Below the pieces are notes generated by a model. The model did not search any database. It was not told the origin of the DNA and saw only the letters and a list, made by a program, of their open reading frames with translations. Positions 13,645 to 27,229 of a stretch of DNA of 64,000 bases are shown in pieces (position 1 is the first letter of the stretch; the number at the start of each line of letters is the position of its first letter). The DNA comes from Atkinsonella hypoxylon (Eukaryota > Ascomycota > Sordariomycetes > Hypocreales > Clavicipitaceae), in NCBI GenBank assembly GCA_000729835.1, contig JFHB01000073.1:62001-126000 (forward strand), written 5' to 3'. The position numbers and the translations under genes are program-made.

Positions 13645-16600
13645 TACTCCGTACATTTCCAGGTGCGCTTCCCCTTCCCCCCCCCCTTCCCCCTTGCCTT
13701 GATCCAGTCAATCTCACACATCGCGATAATCCACGACAATCGGGCGAGAACAGACTGACGGAGTGGACCACCGGTGACTGGCCACCAAGCCGCACTGCCA
13801 CCGGCGGTGTCCCCAAAGTCCCTTGCCATGCCGAGACCCTTCTTCTTCCTCTTTGGTTGTGCTGTTCATGCTTGCTGGCCACAGAGCGTACGGCTGACTC
13901 CCTTTTTCAACCCAAAGTTCATTTCGGTGGTCCCAGCTGCGTCGGCTCGTGACCAGGTAGAGTTTTATTGCTATTATTTGCCGTGCTTGTCCACTACTGT
14001 ATGTACTTAAGTATATGCCTCAAAAGTGATCGACTCGACTCGGTTGAATGATGCATGAACAGCCATGTTCGACCTCCAAACCAAAACCCTCTCCGCCACT
14101 TCCTCCTCCTTTCGCCCGTCTCCTGTCACAAGCGTCAGTAATAACAAGATGCCTGGAACGGAGAAAGTGCTGTAGTAACTGGATGAGACACGCACGGTAA
14201 GACTCTTTGCCAGGCGAATCAATTGAAAAGGGTCTGGTAATAACTATGGACCGCAAAACCTTGCAACAGGACCCGCTGATACACATGGCAGCCTGCCGGT
14301 TCCTATAAATGAAGTTGTTTGAGCACATAACTAACGCGTAATGAAATAAATGTCTGGAACGCAAACACGATATGCACCTAGGCAGCTAGACATGAGTGGA
14401 ATGCATGGTCCTTTTCCAAATGCTCACGTGTTCGGCACAGAAACTTGTCGTTTCATGTTCCATCTTGATAAGCTCTGTCTCCTTACTCCGTTCCCTAGAG
14501 AACGACTGAAAAAAAGAGAGCGGCAGCAACAATAACAAAAAGTGAAGCAAGCAAAGAAACATCCAACTGGATCCAGCCTACGGAGTAGGTGTAGCCAGTC
14601 AGTAATTACTTGACGATTTCCTGTCATACCAACCCTTACGGAATACACATACTCTCTCTGTACGGAGCACAACCCCTCCATCATTTTACCAATGTGCCAT
14701 GTGTACTTTGCAAGGCGCTTCCAGCCAATCAAAGGCCACCCTACAAGGCTATCCTAAGACATTATAGTACCATAACTAATCATATCTAAAGAGGCTAGAT
14801 TAAAGTCCCTCTAGCCACATGACTCTATCTAATTCTATCGCTAAAATCATACTGCAAATCGAATGCTCTGAGAATCGCTATACCTAGCAGAGTTTGTCAT
14901 CAGCATGCGCAAATTACTTTAATTCATTTATACTTACCTACGGAATAGGTAGCTAGTAGTTACTGCGGAGCAGCTCCTAGCCAAGCGAAACTGCAACATC
15001 CCACAAAGACATGCCATGCCATGCACTTCTGGGTGCGGCAAGAGCCTGGTATAGATGATGATTGGCTTATCCCTCATGTCGCTTACAGCGCGCAGTGGGA
15101 CTCGACCCATAATTGGGCCAACGGGAACTTACATACCTACCTCCTACCTACTACGCACCCAGCTACCTAGCTACTTCCGTACATAATATATGTCAATATC
15201 TGATGATTTGTCCTTTTCACGCGCCATTTTAGCCATGGCATGTCAATTAAACCATGCATGCCTAATGCACCACTGTCCAATGAGAAGGATCTCGACCAAG
15301 CTTTGCAAAAATGAGCCAATAGAATTGAGGACATCGCCACATTTGGCATGTCTGAGTGGACGGGACGTGAAGCCTCAAATGCTAGCATTGTGGGGGATGC
15401 TGTAACTTGCTGTGAGATGGCCATTGCTTAGAGAAGGCCGCTTGTGCGGAGTAACTACAGAGTTGACCTCTTGAGTTTCGTGCCGTGCCAGTGCCAATAA
15501 CAGGGCATGATGATGATTGATGATAGCCGCTCTTTGTGTTTTTGCTCGCTATTGTTTGCCAGGGTGACTTTGCAGTAGGCTCAGCCGCCCACCCGTAGCA
15601 GCATGGATCATGTCACATGTCCCCCTTCTCCATGGGGCCTGGTCGCGGCAGCTAGGAAGCACGGACGTGTCCTCTGACGCCCGTAGACAGCCCCATTGAA
15701 GAACAACCATCCTATGCCGTCAGCATCAATATGTACAATACAGCCCCTGAATAGCTCTACAGAAATACATGACAGGACAGGACGCAGTCGATGCTTACCA
15801 TGATACAGGCATTCACCAGCTAATTCTGCGGGCAATTTGGCTGTCACTGTTCTTGGTAAAAGTCATATGGCTTAGAGAGACTTTAATTTAGCTATTTTTA
15901 TATGATTAGTTGAAGCATTCCATCTATATATCTATCTATAACGTCTTAGAATAACCCTATAAGGTGACTTTCAATGAGCCGAAATGGTCCTTGTAGAGTA
16001 TATTTGCAAAACTATATGAGGGTTAGACTATATGTACCGTAGTACAGAGGTATGTACATCACATATTGACGTTGTCAAATACCGAGGCAGAATTGCCAGT
16101 AGGATGGTACGAACCCTGTCGCTACCGAAACGGTTTGCATAATGGTACTCCATCTACGGAGTAAACGGCGCCTAAAGTGTGCCGTGAGTCTTGCTGATAC
16201 CGTACCACCTGAAATATGCACTCCATCTGCCATCTGCCATCTGATTAGTATTGCGTCTGCTCAGTCAGCTACAAATAAATTAAACCGTGGCTCCTGAATT
16301 CAACTTGGGTTTGATCAAACTGTGGGCCGGCATGCATATTCGTGGCACAGGTACGGATGTGACCATAACACCGTGCATCCATGTTCAGTAATTGTCCGTA
16401 ATGGACAGGGTATGATGAATTTCCCATACCCTACGGAAGAATCCTCAGCATTGTTTCCCAGAAAGTAAGGCGCTGCGAAAACATAGCTTGACGGTTTCTG
16501 ATTGAGGGCTTAAGGAATGTAGTTTCCCGATTAACTAGATGACATGCCTGTCCGAGAGACAGGGTTTTGAGCGCAATAGGTATCAAGATGTGAGAAAGAT

Positions 16601-19600
16601 GAATGAATGGAGCGTATCGCTTGAATGCTAGCTATCCAGCCGAATGCACAGCCCAGTGTGTGTTCCCGTTATGATATGGGCTGTGCTGTCAACCTGTTAC
16701 GTGAATCATGTATACGGAGTAAGACTAAGCCGACGGCTGACTTATTAGAGGCTCGTACAGATTACTGGAGCCGAAACAAAATCGATGTAGCACGGGCTGC
16801 TACAATGCCTTCTCTTTGGTTATTAAAACCTGAAATTTGCCTTGCCGCCAGAGTGGGAAGTGGTGTGGTCCTGATACAGTGATGGGTATGAGGCTGTGGC
16901 TGCGGCTGCAAGATGCAAGATGCAAGATGCAAGATGTTGCGCAACATATTGATTTGAAAGGACTGGCACTTTGGAATTGCCCGTCATCTTCCTCTTGCCT
17001 TTTGCCTTTTGCCTTTCCTTTCCCTCAAACTGTCCTCACGGACGGCAGACTGGCGGTCTGCGGCTTTGTTGCACACTTCCCATCTCCTGGAACACTGGCC
17101 AAATCATGGGACTGTGCGCTAGTCCTAGTTGAGTCGAGTGATGGGTGTATAAGCGGGATTGCCCAGGTGCTAGCCACCAAGATAGGCTTAGCTATAAGCC
17201 AACCCTCTGCATTGGATGAAATATTTTAAAAATATGGCCAATTATATAGTTGGAGTTGCTCAGCGACTAGTCTATATTCTATATTAGGAATGGCTCGCAG
17301 CTGGGCAACAACTGACGGTCTCACACACCCGGCGCCCGACTGACGACGTAACACTAGATCTGATGCTCCTTCCCGTCTTCCAATCGTCATGAATCAAACT
17401 GCCTCTACGGAATACTAGCGCTGCATCAAGCTGCAATCCTGGCCTGCTTGAGCAAACAAGCGGGGACGATTCTGCCCCGAATAAAGTGAGCTGTCGACTT
17501 CTCAGCGCTATGCTATCTCCTTGCTGCCCATAAGGCTACACCTCCGTACCGATTTACTAATTCGACCCAATTAAAGTGGCTGCATCTAAAGATACATGCT
17601 GCATTATACTAACTTCAACTATAGTAAAAGTACTACCAATCGTCTGAGTTACAAGAGCTACATTGCATGTCTCGCAACCCCACCCCACCTAGTCTAGGTA
17701 GGTAGGCACCTAGGTAGTTAAAACACGCTTCTTGCGTTAATTAAGGGTCTAATTGCATAAAATTCCTTTCCTACTATTAAATACATGATAGCATTAGGCC
17801 AGTCTATTATCGCTCGTACTAGCCGAGATGCAATGTATAGAGAGAGTTTTAACGTGAAGTATTTTCGTAAGTTGCTAAAGGTCACTCGAAGTTGCTCCAC
17901 TAAGCCATGGAGGAAAAGGGGGTCATCGGCACGGAGGCGTAGCCTTATTATGAGCAGCAAAGAGATTACTACGTACTACGGAATATGCTCCGTACGGAAT
18001 ACATAGATAGGCATTACGGAGTACTAGCATCAGCCATTCATGGATGCATTTGTTTGTGCGGCGGCTCAGCAAAGTACGGGGTGTGCCCCGGGGTATCCTG
18101 GCCTAGTCAATTAATCTCAAACGTGCGGAGATGGCATGGCGATCTTACACAACTTGGCGAGTGCGAGGACCAGCACTAGCACAAGGATTGAATTGTCAGC
18201 CACTGCGTGGAGAGCTCGCAAAAAGTGTGTGATACCCGGCAATATTGCTGCATCTGCGTTTCGTGGGAGCATCCGCGGCTCAGTGAATGCTTCAGTCAGC
18301 TTTCATAGCGCATGAGAAAGGGGTTGCTGTCGAATACCTATCACAAGCATTGCGATTCAAGGCATGAAGAACAACACAACAGGTAAAGGTACCCCCTGGG
18401 GACCCATGCATGTCAAGGCTGTGTGTGTCCTGTGTCCTCCGCGTCTCAAAGTCTCAAAGCGCAGCGCCAAGACCCGATACAACGATTACTCGACGCCATG
18501 TCACATTTTTCCTCGCCAAATTATTCACTAGCAAGAGCTATTGTCCTTCTCAACTCCTATTGTCATTGTATCAAACAACGACAGCCCAGGGACACAGGCG
18601 TGATGTAAAAGTGCACAGATCGTCAAGCAGATCAAGTCATACCACACTGTCGCCACTCTTTGTCAAACAACGGTCAAGTGCAGTGCAGGACAGATGAGGA
18701 AATCAATTCGTACACTTAAGTAATTATCTCTCAACAAACTCCAGGCTTATAGAGCGCTGAAGCCGAGGCCACGGAATGTGTTCACGCTTTCGAAAGCCAT
18801 TTCTCAGATATTGCAGCTTTAGGTTCATCGGGTCATGTCAACCATGTCTATCATAGTGCTTCTTAAGAAGCAGAATACGACCATTCTCATGCTAATGACG
18901 CTGATAAATCAATCTTCAAGTTCAGCTGAGAAACCCGATTGATTGCCAACGCCTTCACGAGCGTATTTCTTGCCGGCAGGATGGAATAAATAAAACATCG
19001 AGAAAATGAGTTGGATCATTCTCAAGTTTCCTTTCGGAACATGAGGTCTGTTTCAGCAGGCTCTGACAGCGAGCGGCTGAGCTCCACTTGATCCAAGCTT
19101 GATGAGGATTACAGAAAACTGTTGTAATGTGGTACAAAGCTGAGGCTGGCCCAATCGATCCAACAGTTCTAGAGACGGTAAGGCTGAATTCACCTGCCAC
19201 TGGTCTTCCTATCCCGACAATTCAGTTGGTGGCGTAGTTTTCACCTGACCGCGAAGAGCATGTTGAAACAACACAAGCGAGTGTGGTGGTCTGGAAAAGT
19301 GAAGCTGTCCTACCCATGAGTGCTAGTCCGCATGAAGAACACGGGCACGTGATAGACAAATTACATGACAGGTTTCACAACCCATCGACCGCTCGAGGAC
19401 CCATCATGTAATTTGGCTGCCTGGGGAGGGGCCAAAGCAGCTAGCAGCTTAGTCTACAATCAATCTTAGACGGTTGAGCCGACCAGCACTTCTTTTGTGT
19501 GACACTGACCAACAGACAGACAATAGGGAGTATGCCGCATGATGGCTTTGTCCAGAATGGCGGGCACCCTAGAAGCGACACACCATCTGCAGTACTCCTT

Positions 19601-21617
19601 CAAGACAGGGCTGCCTGGATACCTTGTTTCTCCCCCTCTGGGAAAAAAACGTGGCGTGACCGCGGATAGCGCGAGCCCCGTGACTACCAACAGCTGATCA
19701 TATGATTGGGTAGATGACGCCAATGCGACAGGTGATGGACATAGACCCTTAGGTCAGCAACAAGTGAAGCGAATAAACTACGACCAGTATTGTTTTGTCA
19801 GGCCACGAAAGGCCCAAAGGAGGTGCTCAGGTGAAGAATCCCAGCGCCATGCTCCTACATAGAAGTGCAAAGTGGGCGTTTCCGGGCTCTAAGCCCAGGA
19901 GCAAATCGGTGAAAGAAGTGCATGACAGTCTCGAACACGAAATGCAGCACTGGGAAATAATTTCTCTGCTAAGCCCATGGCAGTGATAGTGATGGGATGA
20001 TGAATCATGCTTAAACGCCCTTTTTGGTCCCATGTTGATTGACTCCAAGTTGGCAGGCATGTACTTGTAGCTGGTCTTGGCTTTTTAAGGTCCGTTCAAG
20101 GGCTGGCATTGGATCATGGTGGATCCGTAGCTATCGTCGTCGTAACTTGAAGAACATTGGGTGGCGCCTGGGTTTTTTACTTTACGAACAAAGTTCATGC
20201 GCCGGAGGTCCGGTCGCAGCTAGCCGCGGGCTCTCGGCGACATTGACCCACCCCGACCCGGCGTCAAAATGCAGGAATCAACAACTGATCAATAGTTAAC
20301 TGATCAACAACTCTCTGATGTCATGCCCTATAACAGTGGCAAGCTTGTCGCAAAGCTCCCCCACTGTTTCATCAATGATCAGTCAAATGCTTGTAACTAG
20401 AGTCATATATTTTAAATAATAAGCTGTTTATTATAATACTAATAAACTTTGCAGTCAGGTCTATAGAATTTAACTGCTCTTCTTGGCGGCCTGGTTCGAG
20501 CAACTTTGAGTGACTTCTTGTCGCCTTTAGATGCGTTGGCCGGCTACAGCGAAGGCATCTTAAGCTGCGACGTTATAGCTACTGTTTTGTTTGTAAGCGG
20601 CTAGCTAACAGCACCTGCTTGCCTGTATTAGAGCCTCTTAACCAGCGTAGTAACGAATTCTTCCCTTGAAGGTTTAAACCTAGGCAGGTACCATCGCGCG
20701 CCGATCTGGTGCCTTGGCGACAGCTTGTAAAGAGTACGAACTCTTGGATAAGAATGCCACAGAATACTTACGGACTCGATAACAGGCTATACTTACGATG
20801 CGTTGGGTCCCCATAAATACGTCATCTCGACAGACCAATCTTTCGCAGTACCTGACGTGGATGTTCCATCCATCCAGGTCTATCCCTGTCCGCCCTGTTT
20901 TGGGTGTGATGTAAAAGGTAGTTAAACCACCAGACGTTATGACTCAAGGGTCTGAAACAAGCAAGACTATGCGGATCCTCCAAAGCGCCGCATTTTGCAA
21001 ACCAAATGCGCATGTCCACCTTGGCGTCCATCGTTTTAAATGCTCGATCGTACTGACAAGGTTATCGCCCAGTCAGTCTGTCCTACAAAGAGCTGCATCG
21101 CACGTCTCACAATCCTGCCGATTGAACAGGGTTTTGTTAGTTTTGAAGTGCTGAGAAGTCGCTCATGGTCACTCCGCTGGTCTAACGAGAAATAGTGGGT
21201 GTTGGTGCGGAAAGTGTAGGCTTACGTGCCCTTCAAGCACACCAAGATCAACATCACAGCTATCCGAGTGTCCTTTGTTTTTTCCCTCTTAGGCCGCTGT
21301 GGCAAAGGCACCTGCTCCCTGCAAGGGGTATGTGGAGAACCGGTGCGCAAGTTGCAGCCTCAAAGATCACCACTCAAAGATTCACAGTGTTTCTTCTGTA
21401 TCACAGCTTTCGTTTTCCCTCTTGTCGTGTTTTTCTTCACCCACCATGTATGCTCCGATGGCCAACGTTATAGCAGGACTAGGCATAACTAGACTAGCCA
21501 AAAAGTAGCACACACGGTGCCTTCTTTTTTCAATGTGAAATTGTATTCGGACACCAAGTTAGGTGACTGTTGTGCAATCCACATTATCATATGATTTATC
21601 ATATGATGGTTGTCTCC

Positions 21618-22089
21618 GGGCACGCAAATTTCCACCGGAGCTTTCAAATTTCCGACTGGATCTAGCCAAAACCAGTAAGATTATTTTTGGTGCTGTCTCT
21701 ACCTAGAAGTACCTCTATTATTTCTTTTTGTGCTAGGCCACGATTTAGCTGTCTTATACAGCTATGAGGCATTAATTCTAGTGCCTCTTGCTATGTGCCT
21801 GCATCTTTAATAACAACAAAATTTAAAATAAATTTTGTAGCATTACTACAACGTATATATTATCGCTAGAATCTTTGTTCTTGCACTACATAATTGATTA
21901 TAACGCCTTCTCTTTATGAACGCGAAGTTATCTCTTTAATAAAGCCCTGAATGCGCTATAGTAACAATAAGCCGACAAGGAGCGGCCTAGAGGTACTTTT
22001 GGGTGGAGACGGCACTACAAGTGACCTTACTGGGCTTGACTAGATCCAGTGGGGAATTTGAACGTTCCGGTGGGAGATTTGTGTGCCCA
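21618..22089. mobile_element. hAT-like non-autonomous inverted-repeat element (472 bp)
   Basis: Terminal inverted repeats of about 62-64 bp (21618-21679 and 22026-22089) match at roughly four of five positions. They begin GGGCACGC and, on the other strand, TGGGCACAC. An identical 8-bp sequence, TTGTCTCC, lies directly outside each end (21610-21617 and 22090-22097). An 8-bp target duplication is typical of the hAT superfamily. The interior is AT-rich and has no transposase-length frame, so it is a MITE or a shrunken, RIP-affected relic. The one-base mismatch in the exact outer ends leaves the boundary uncertain by a base. Confidence 0.75.
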
Positions 22090-22601
22090 TTGTCTCCCAA
22101 TTTGGGGTACCGACTTGGCTAGTGGACCATTCAGGATTAGGAAATAGTAATATGAAGTACTTAATTTTGTGTGAGAATCTCGCCATAAGAAGAAATATCC
22201 TTAGTAATCTCCTGCTATCCAAAGAGGTATAGCGCACACGCTACAGTCATAACACGACCCTCGTGTGCCTGGGAAGGTTGCCAGCAGTATGAGCATCGAC
22301 TATTAAGTGGTCGCTGCGGCGCTAATATGAGGAATGCAAACAAACGCGTTTCGCAGCTGGTTGTGCCTTGCGTTTGTTTGAATTGAACAAGGTATGGGTC
22401 CCGTGACTTAGATGGCGTCTTGCCGCACTCAAATGCCCGTGCCCATCATTGAGGTTTTGTGCGTGCAAAAGTGCAAAAGCTAACTATTGGGCCCCATAGT
22501 TGTCCGAGACATAATGATGTCTGGTGGGTTGCCTGCCTAGTGATGACCCCGGGTCTATTGGGCAGTCGCCAGGGTTGCGTCCAGACGGTGAGCTGGGCCA
22601 T

Positions 22602-22604
22602 GAC

Positions 22605-22638
<34 letters not shown>

Positions 22639-22639
22639 G
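22602..22639. repeat. GAT trinucleotide microsatellite
   Basis: About twelve perfect tandem GAT/ATG units; not within a recognisable gene. Confidence 0.9.
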
Positions 22640-24895
22640 CATTTCATCAAACTTGCGGAGCACTCCGTAGTTGCAGGACAAGATGGACAAGATGGACGTT
22701 CAACATGCAGCAAGCAATATCAGAGACCAGAGGTTATGGATGGCAAAAGGTATGCGTATTCGTGCCACGTTTGTTTGTTTCCCAAAAGTGCAAGGCAGAC
22801 CAGTGAGACGGCACGGACTGCTTCGTTGGCACCCTCCTGGGCAGACCAAGGCGACGGAGTAATTACCTATCATGGCAGCCTAGGTCGGTACGGAATTTAC
22901 CCACGGAACCCGCATCGTTGTATTCAGGTGGACACTGGTTCATGCATGGACCTAGTACAGGTGGCTATATATCAGGCAGCAAGATGGAGCAAAGACATGG
23001 TTCAGAATGCAGGGAACGTCATGCTTGGCTTTACGCATCGACCTCTTTTGCTCCAGCGGACAAAACATAATATAACAACAGCCTACCTACGGAATAGTAG
23101 GATACGCCTTAACGCTTGACGCCCGAATACCCAAACAGCCTACGGGCCTGAGCTCCACGCCACATATGCAGGTCCATTCCTTCAACAAGGGGAATCTTTG
23201 AAACCCACCGTCATCAGATGATCTAAATCAACAGAGCAAGAAGGAATGGACATATCCCTATTTCATGATTCCTCCACAAAAGAAAGCGTCGACGTCGAGG
23301 CGAGCCATGACGCTCCAGGGAAGGCAAGGGGCATTGCAAGCAAAGTTCAACTGACGCTCCACTTTCCTCCTCCCTTGCATGCGGCTGGACATCCAAGGCG
23401 TCGTCAATTTTATCCGACCATCCATGGTTGGTGGTGCTGAGGGTCGGATTAAATTGGCCTCCACGTGTCATTGGTCGCAAATTCCGCAGACCGGGTCACG
23501 AATGGGTGAGCAGGCCAATCATAACAGCTAGTTGCGGTACTTTCATTTATATAACGATCTCATAGAAATGAAAAGTAGTCCGGTTGGCTATCTTGTGTAC
23601 AAAGATACGCCTATAACAGATAACGCACTGCGTTCTACATAGTTTATATCAGTATCGCCGTGTACATCGCGAATGCAGAACTCGTTGCCATGCTGGCGCC
23701 TTACCACGCTCAAAGTGCTAGCCGTTGCCTTTTTGCACGGCATTAAACTGGAATGCAATGGAAACGTGGTGTCGAATCTCAGTGATATTAAATGTGTTAC
23801 TCACCGCCATTCTTGAATTCCTTTGACCGTCCAAACGCCCCAGAGTTACAGTCAGCGTGTTAGCCAATCACATGGAGAAGTCATAGTAGGTACTTGAAAC
23901 TTGAAGCGTCAACTACGTAATGTGTTTAGAGTCATTGAAATTCAACCGCCAGTACCTCGCTAGACCCAGCGTCTCTGCAAGATCTAGGATCTAGGTATCT
24001 GGTTTGTATTCTCACGTATGGCTTTGTGACTGTCCAGGGATATGAATGTGCATTGATGCTTTGATGTCCGAAAACACATGTCAAACACGAAATCTCCACA
24101 GACAGAGCAGAATTAGGCTAGTGTGTCCGCGCACAACGCCTTAGCGAGAACTTATCCGGGGAAATGGACATGGGCCCCATAGTGGCAGGCAGGTTGGCCT
24201 GGTCATTCAACGTAACGGAGCACGTTTGAGATGGTCTGAATATCTGACAATATTGCCAGGGGATGATCCGCTATAGCTTCCCTTGTGAAGGCGACGAGGT
24301 ATCGTGACACTGTTTCGTGACGATATGAACCAGTTAAAAAAAAATTACAAACTACATCTGAGCAAAGGGGAGGGACAGAAAAAGGAAAGTAAGAAAGAGT
24401 AGGGAATAGAAATACCGGTTTTGCCGCTTGTTGGCAGGCAAGGGTCCTGGACTGAGCTTGGTTGTGAGACTGTATTTATTGCACCAGCCCGCAGCTCCGT
24501 AATATCATGCCTCTCTACAATTGTGCAGCGCCTCCATGACTTCCAGGAGTTGTTGGTGATCCTGCAAAACTGTTTCAGACACTTGGACACTTACACGGCA
24601 CAAGTGGCACCAGAACAACAAATGTCAGTGTCGAAGTGCACTCAGATTACACAATGGATCCAGCGAACGTACGCAAGGCAGGACCCGTTGGTGTTATTTA
24701 ACACCCGCGTCAAGTGTGTACGTAGATACGTAGAACAAGTACTCCAATCGTCCCATTGTTGTCCCATATGGCCTACAATACAGCCATGGCGCTTCGAGTT
24801 GATCATATCCGATACTGACTGAAGCTGGGGTGCTTGCCGAGCTTCCACCAATATGACTATTGTGAGGAACAAACTATTGACGCACGGCCCGTCTG

Positions 24896-24974
24896 TACGG
24901 AGTAGACGCCTCAAACATCATCAGCCACCCGCTATTCAACGGCCATCTCGATTGTATGTACGGAGTACGGAGTA
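24896..24974. repeat. cluster of TACGGAGTA motifs
   Basis: Exact TACGGAGTA occurs at 24896, 24959 and 24966 (the last two overlap), followed by the near-copies TACGGAATA. Other exact copies on either strand are at 9501, 13645, 14579, 16155, 16713, 18015, 33316, 44635 and 45569. All lie outside the exons annotated here. Many one-base variants (TACGGAATA) lie nearby, for example at about 17404, 23091 and 45985. The role is unknown. Confidence 0.7.
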
Positions 24975-25704
24975 CGGAATACGGAATACTGTAGGACCAG
25001 TTCCTAAGAGGCAAGGGTGGCAAGCTCTTGGAGAGTTCAACGCTCCAAGACTGTAAGGCTTTCCGAAGTCCCTCCACATGTACACTGATAATAAGGAGTA
25101 TGTCCGTCTTGAAATCCTTTCGACGTTTCTTGATGGTTATGCGATATCCAGCCGCCGTCCTCCATAGGTAAGCAAAGTACTCATCTAGATGCCTTGGAAC
25201 AAACAAAGCGCCGGCAGTGCTCTATGACCATCAAAGATGGGGGTGGTGGTGATTTTGCACTTATCTCCGAGATAGCGCTATTCAATACATACGAAGTAGT
25301 TGCGCTAGGAGCGATGCGTTGCGGCACCCCATTAGCGGGAAACTTTTCGAGATGCAATCCAGTGGTACTGTCTGTCTGTCGGCGATGCAGTCAGAGTGCA
25401 GTTGAGGTGGCGCTGGTGGTTGGGAAGGAAACAGATATTGCCCCCGGGAAGGGCGGGGTTAGGTGAAGCTGGACGCCACAATTCAATCTTCCGTGATGGC
25501 CTAGTGGATGTTGTTGATTTGCTATTTGCTCTGGTAATTCATGCTGATGTGTCAATGTGGGAGCGGGGGATGAGGCGCTTTGATTTAACCAAGGGGAGGA
25601 AGGAGCAGGAAGTTGCAAGCCGGAAGGTGCAACTTGAACTGATTGATTGGCGCTAAAACATGTACGATGTAGAACCAGACCAGACCAGACATTTGTCGTC
25701 CCAT

Positions 25705-25762
25705 CACGCACGACGCATGACGCACGACGCACGACGCACGACGCACGACGCACGCACGCACG
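25705..25762. repeat. CGACGCA tandem repeat
   Basis: Six to seven units of the heptamer CGACGCA (one CGACGCATG variant) ending in GCAC repeats. Confidence 0.85.
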
Positions 25763-27189
25763 AACCGAGCGAAACAAAGCAACCCACACCGAGTGTCATC
25801 CATCCACCACCGGCCCGGCCACCAAGCACGCAGTGACACCATGCAGACCACGCAGACTATTAACTATGCAGCAGTAGCTCGCGGCGCACCGAGCACAGAC
25901 GCCAGGACAAGTGTTTGAAAAGCTTGGCTGCGGAAGAGCCGGGCCTGTGGCCACTCCACTGTTGCAGAGACCATCTGGCTCAACGGACGTGGATCACGCA
26001 ATCTTCTCCGATTACAGCATGTTTGGTGCCATATCATACCGATGCCTCTTCGGCGCCGTCCCATCTTCGGCCCCATCGCTCCCAGGCAAGCAAGGCAAGC
26101 AAAGCAAGCAAGCCCACACATCCCATTTATCCCATCCATCACCGACCGACACATGATAGCCGATGTCATCTTCGCCTCCGTGGTCGACTCATCAATTATG
26201 GAGAAGTCTCGTCCTCGCAATCAATCAATCTATCACAAGCTCTGTCTCATCGACTTCTGTGTTTCTGCCGTTGATAAGATTAAAATGAAACAGTCGATCA
26301 CTCGTCTCGCAACATTGTCGAAAATGCTAACTTCGGGCGAGCTGCCCACCCTGTCACCACCACCACTAGTGGTCCCTGCCACCCTGCCAACCTGTCCTCT
26401 TTCGTGGTAGTCTTCTGGAAGATCTGCAAAACCCAACTTTTGTATGCTCGTTAGTCACTGATGATCGCTCTGCAGTCTCGAAGACCCTGGAGGTGGAGAC
26501 TAAGGCTAAATCGTACGCAGTACAGTATTGTCACCAAATTATCTAATTCCAGCCATTCCCGTCTGTCTCTCTCTGTCGCTACTGATAGGCCGTGAGCGCT
26601 TCCACGTCTTGGTGCATAATCCCTGTCGGTACCGCGTTGGAGCCAGCTCGGCCTCCGAGAGATGGGGCACATGATATTATTATTATTAGTCAAGGGGTTA
26701 TGCACACTCTTGACCGCTTACCTTTCACAGTCTTGAGAGCTGCAACCGTTCGTGCGCCACCTACCTGTCTTGCATCGTAAGTTTCTCACAGGATCTCCCT
26801 TGGGCACTAAATGCCCCGGGTTGCGTACCTTTTCTCCACAGCGCCGCACTACTCACCAAGGCAGATGGCAAGTCGTCTCAAAGCCGACATCATAGGGATG
26901 ATGCACCATATGTACTAGTGGTCCGTTATAATCCACATGAAATTTCAGGGCTGGTAATGTACTGCGCACATACTGGCCAACAAACAGGTTCTAGCAGTAT
27001 TACGGACGGAGCACACATTTGAGGCCTTAGAGTATGGTCGTGGAGTACCGAGTACCGAGTGGTCATCACGCAAGGGCGCCTGGCATTACCAATTGCCTTG
27101 CAACACTCCCTCGATAAATAAGAAAACCCGTCCCAGAAAGCTTGTTAATTTCCATGAATGGAGCCGAAACCAAAGGGTGTGCTGGCAGC

Positions 27190-27229
27190 TATCGAAGCTA
27201 TCGAAGCTATCGAAGCCATCGAAGCCATC
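27190..27229. repeat. 9-bp minisatellite ATCGAAGCY
   Basis: Four tandem 9-bp units. They create repetitive frames on both strands (Glu-Ala-Ile and Asp-Ser-Phe repeats) that I do not regard as genes. Confidence 0.8.

Noticed and set aside
13419..13952. 177-codon plus-strand frame and its opposite-strand partners
   Set aside because: Driven by the TCTG microsatellite and C-rich tracts upstream of the kinase; Pro/Arg-rich noise on both strands.
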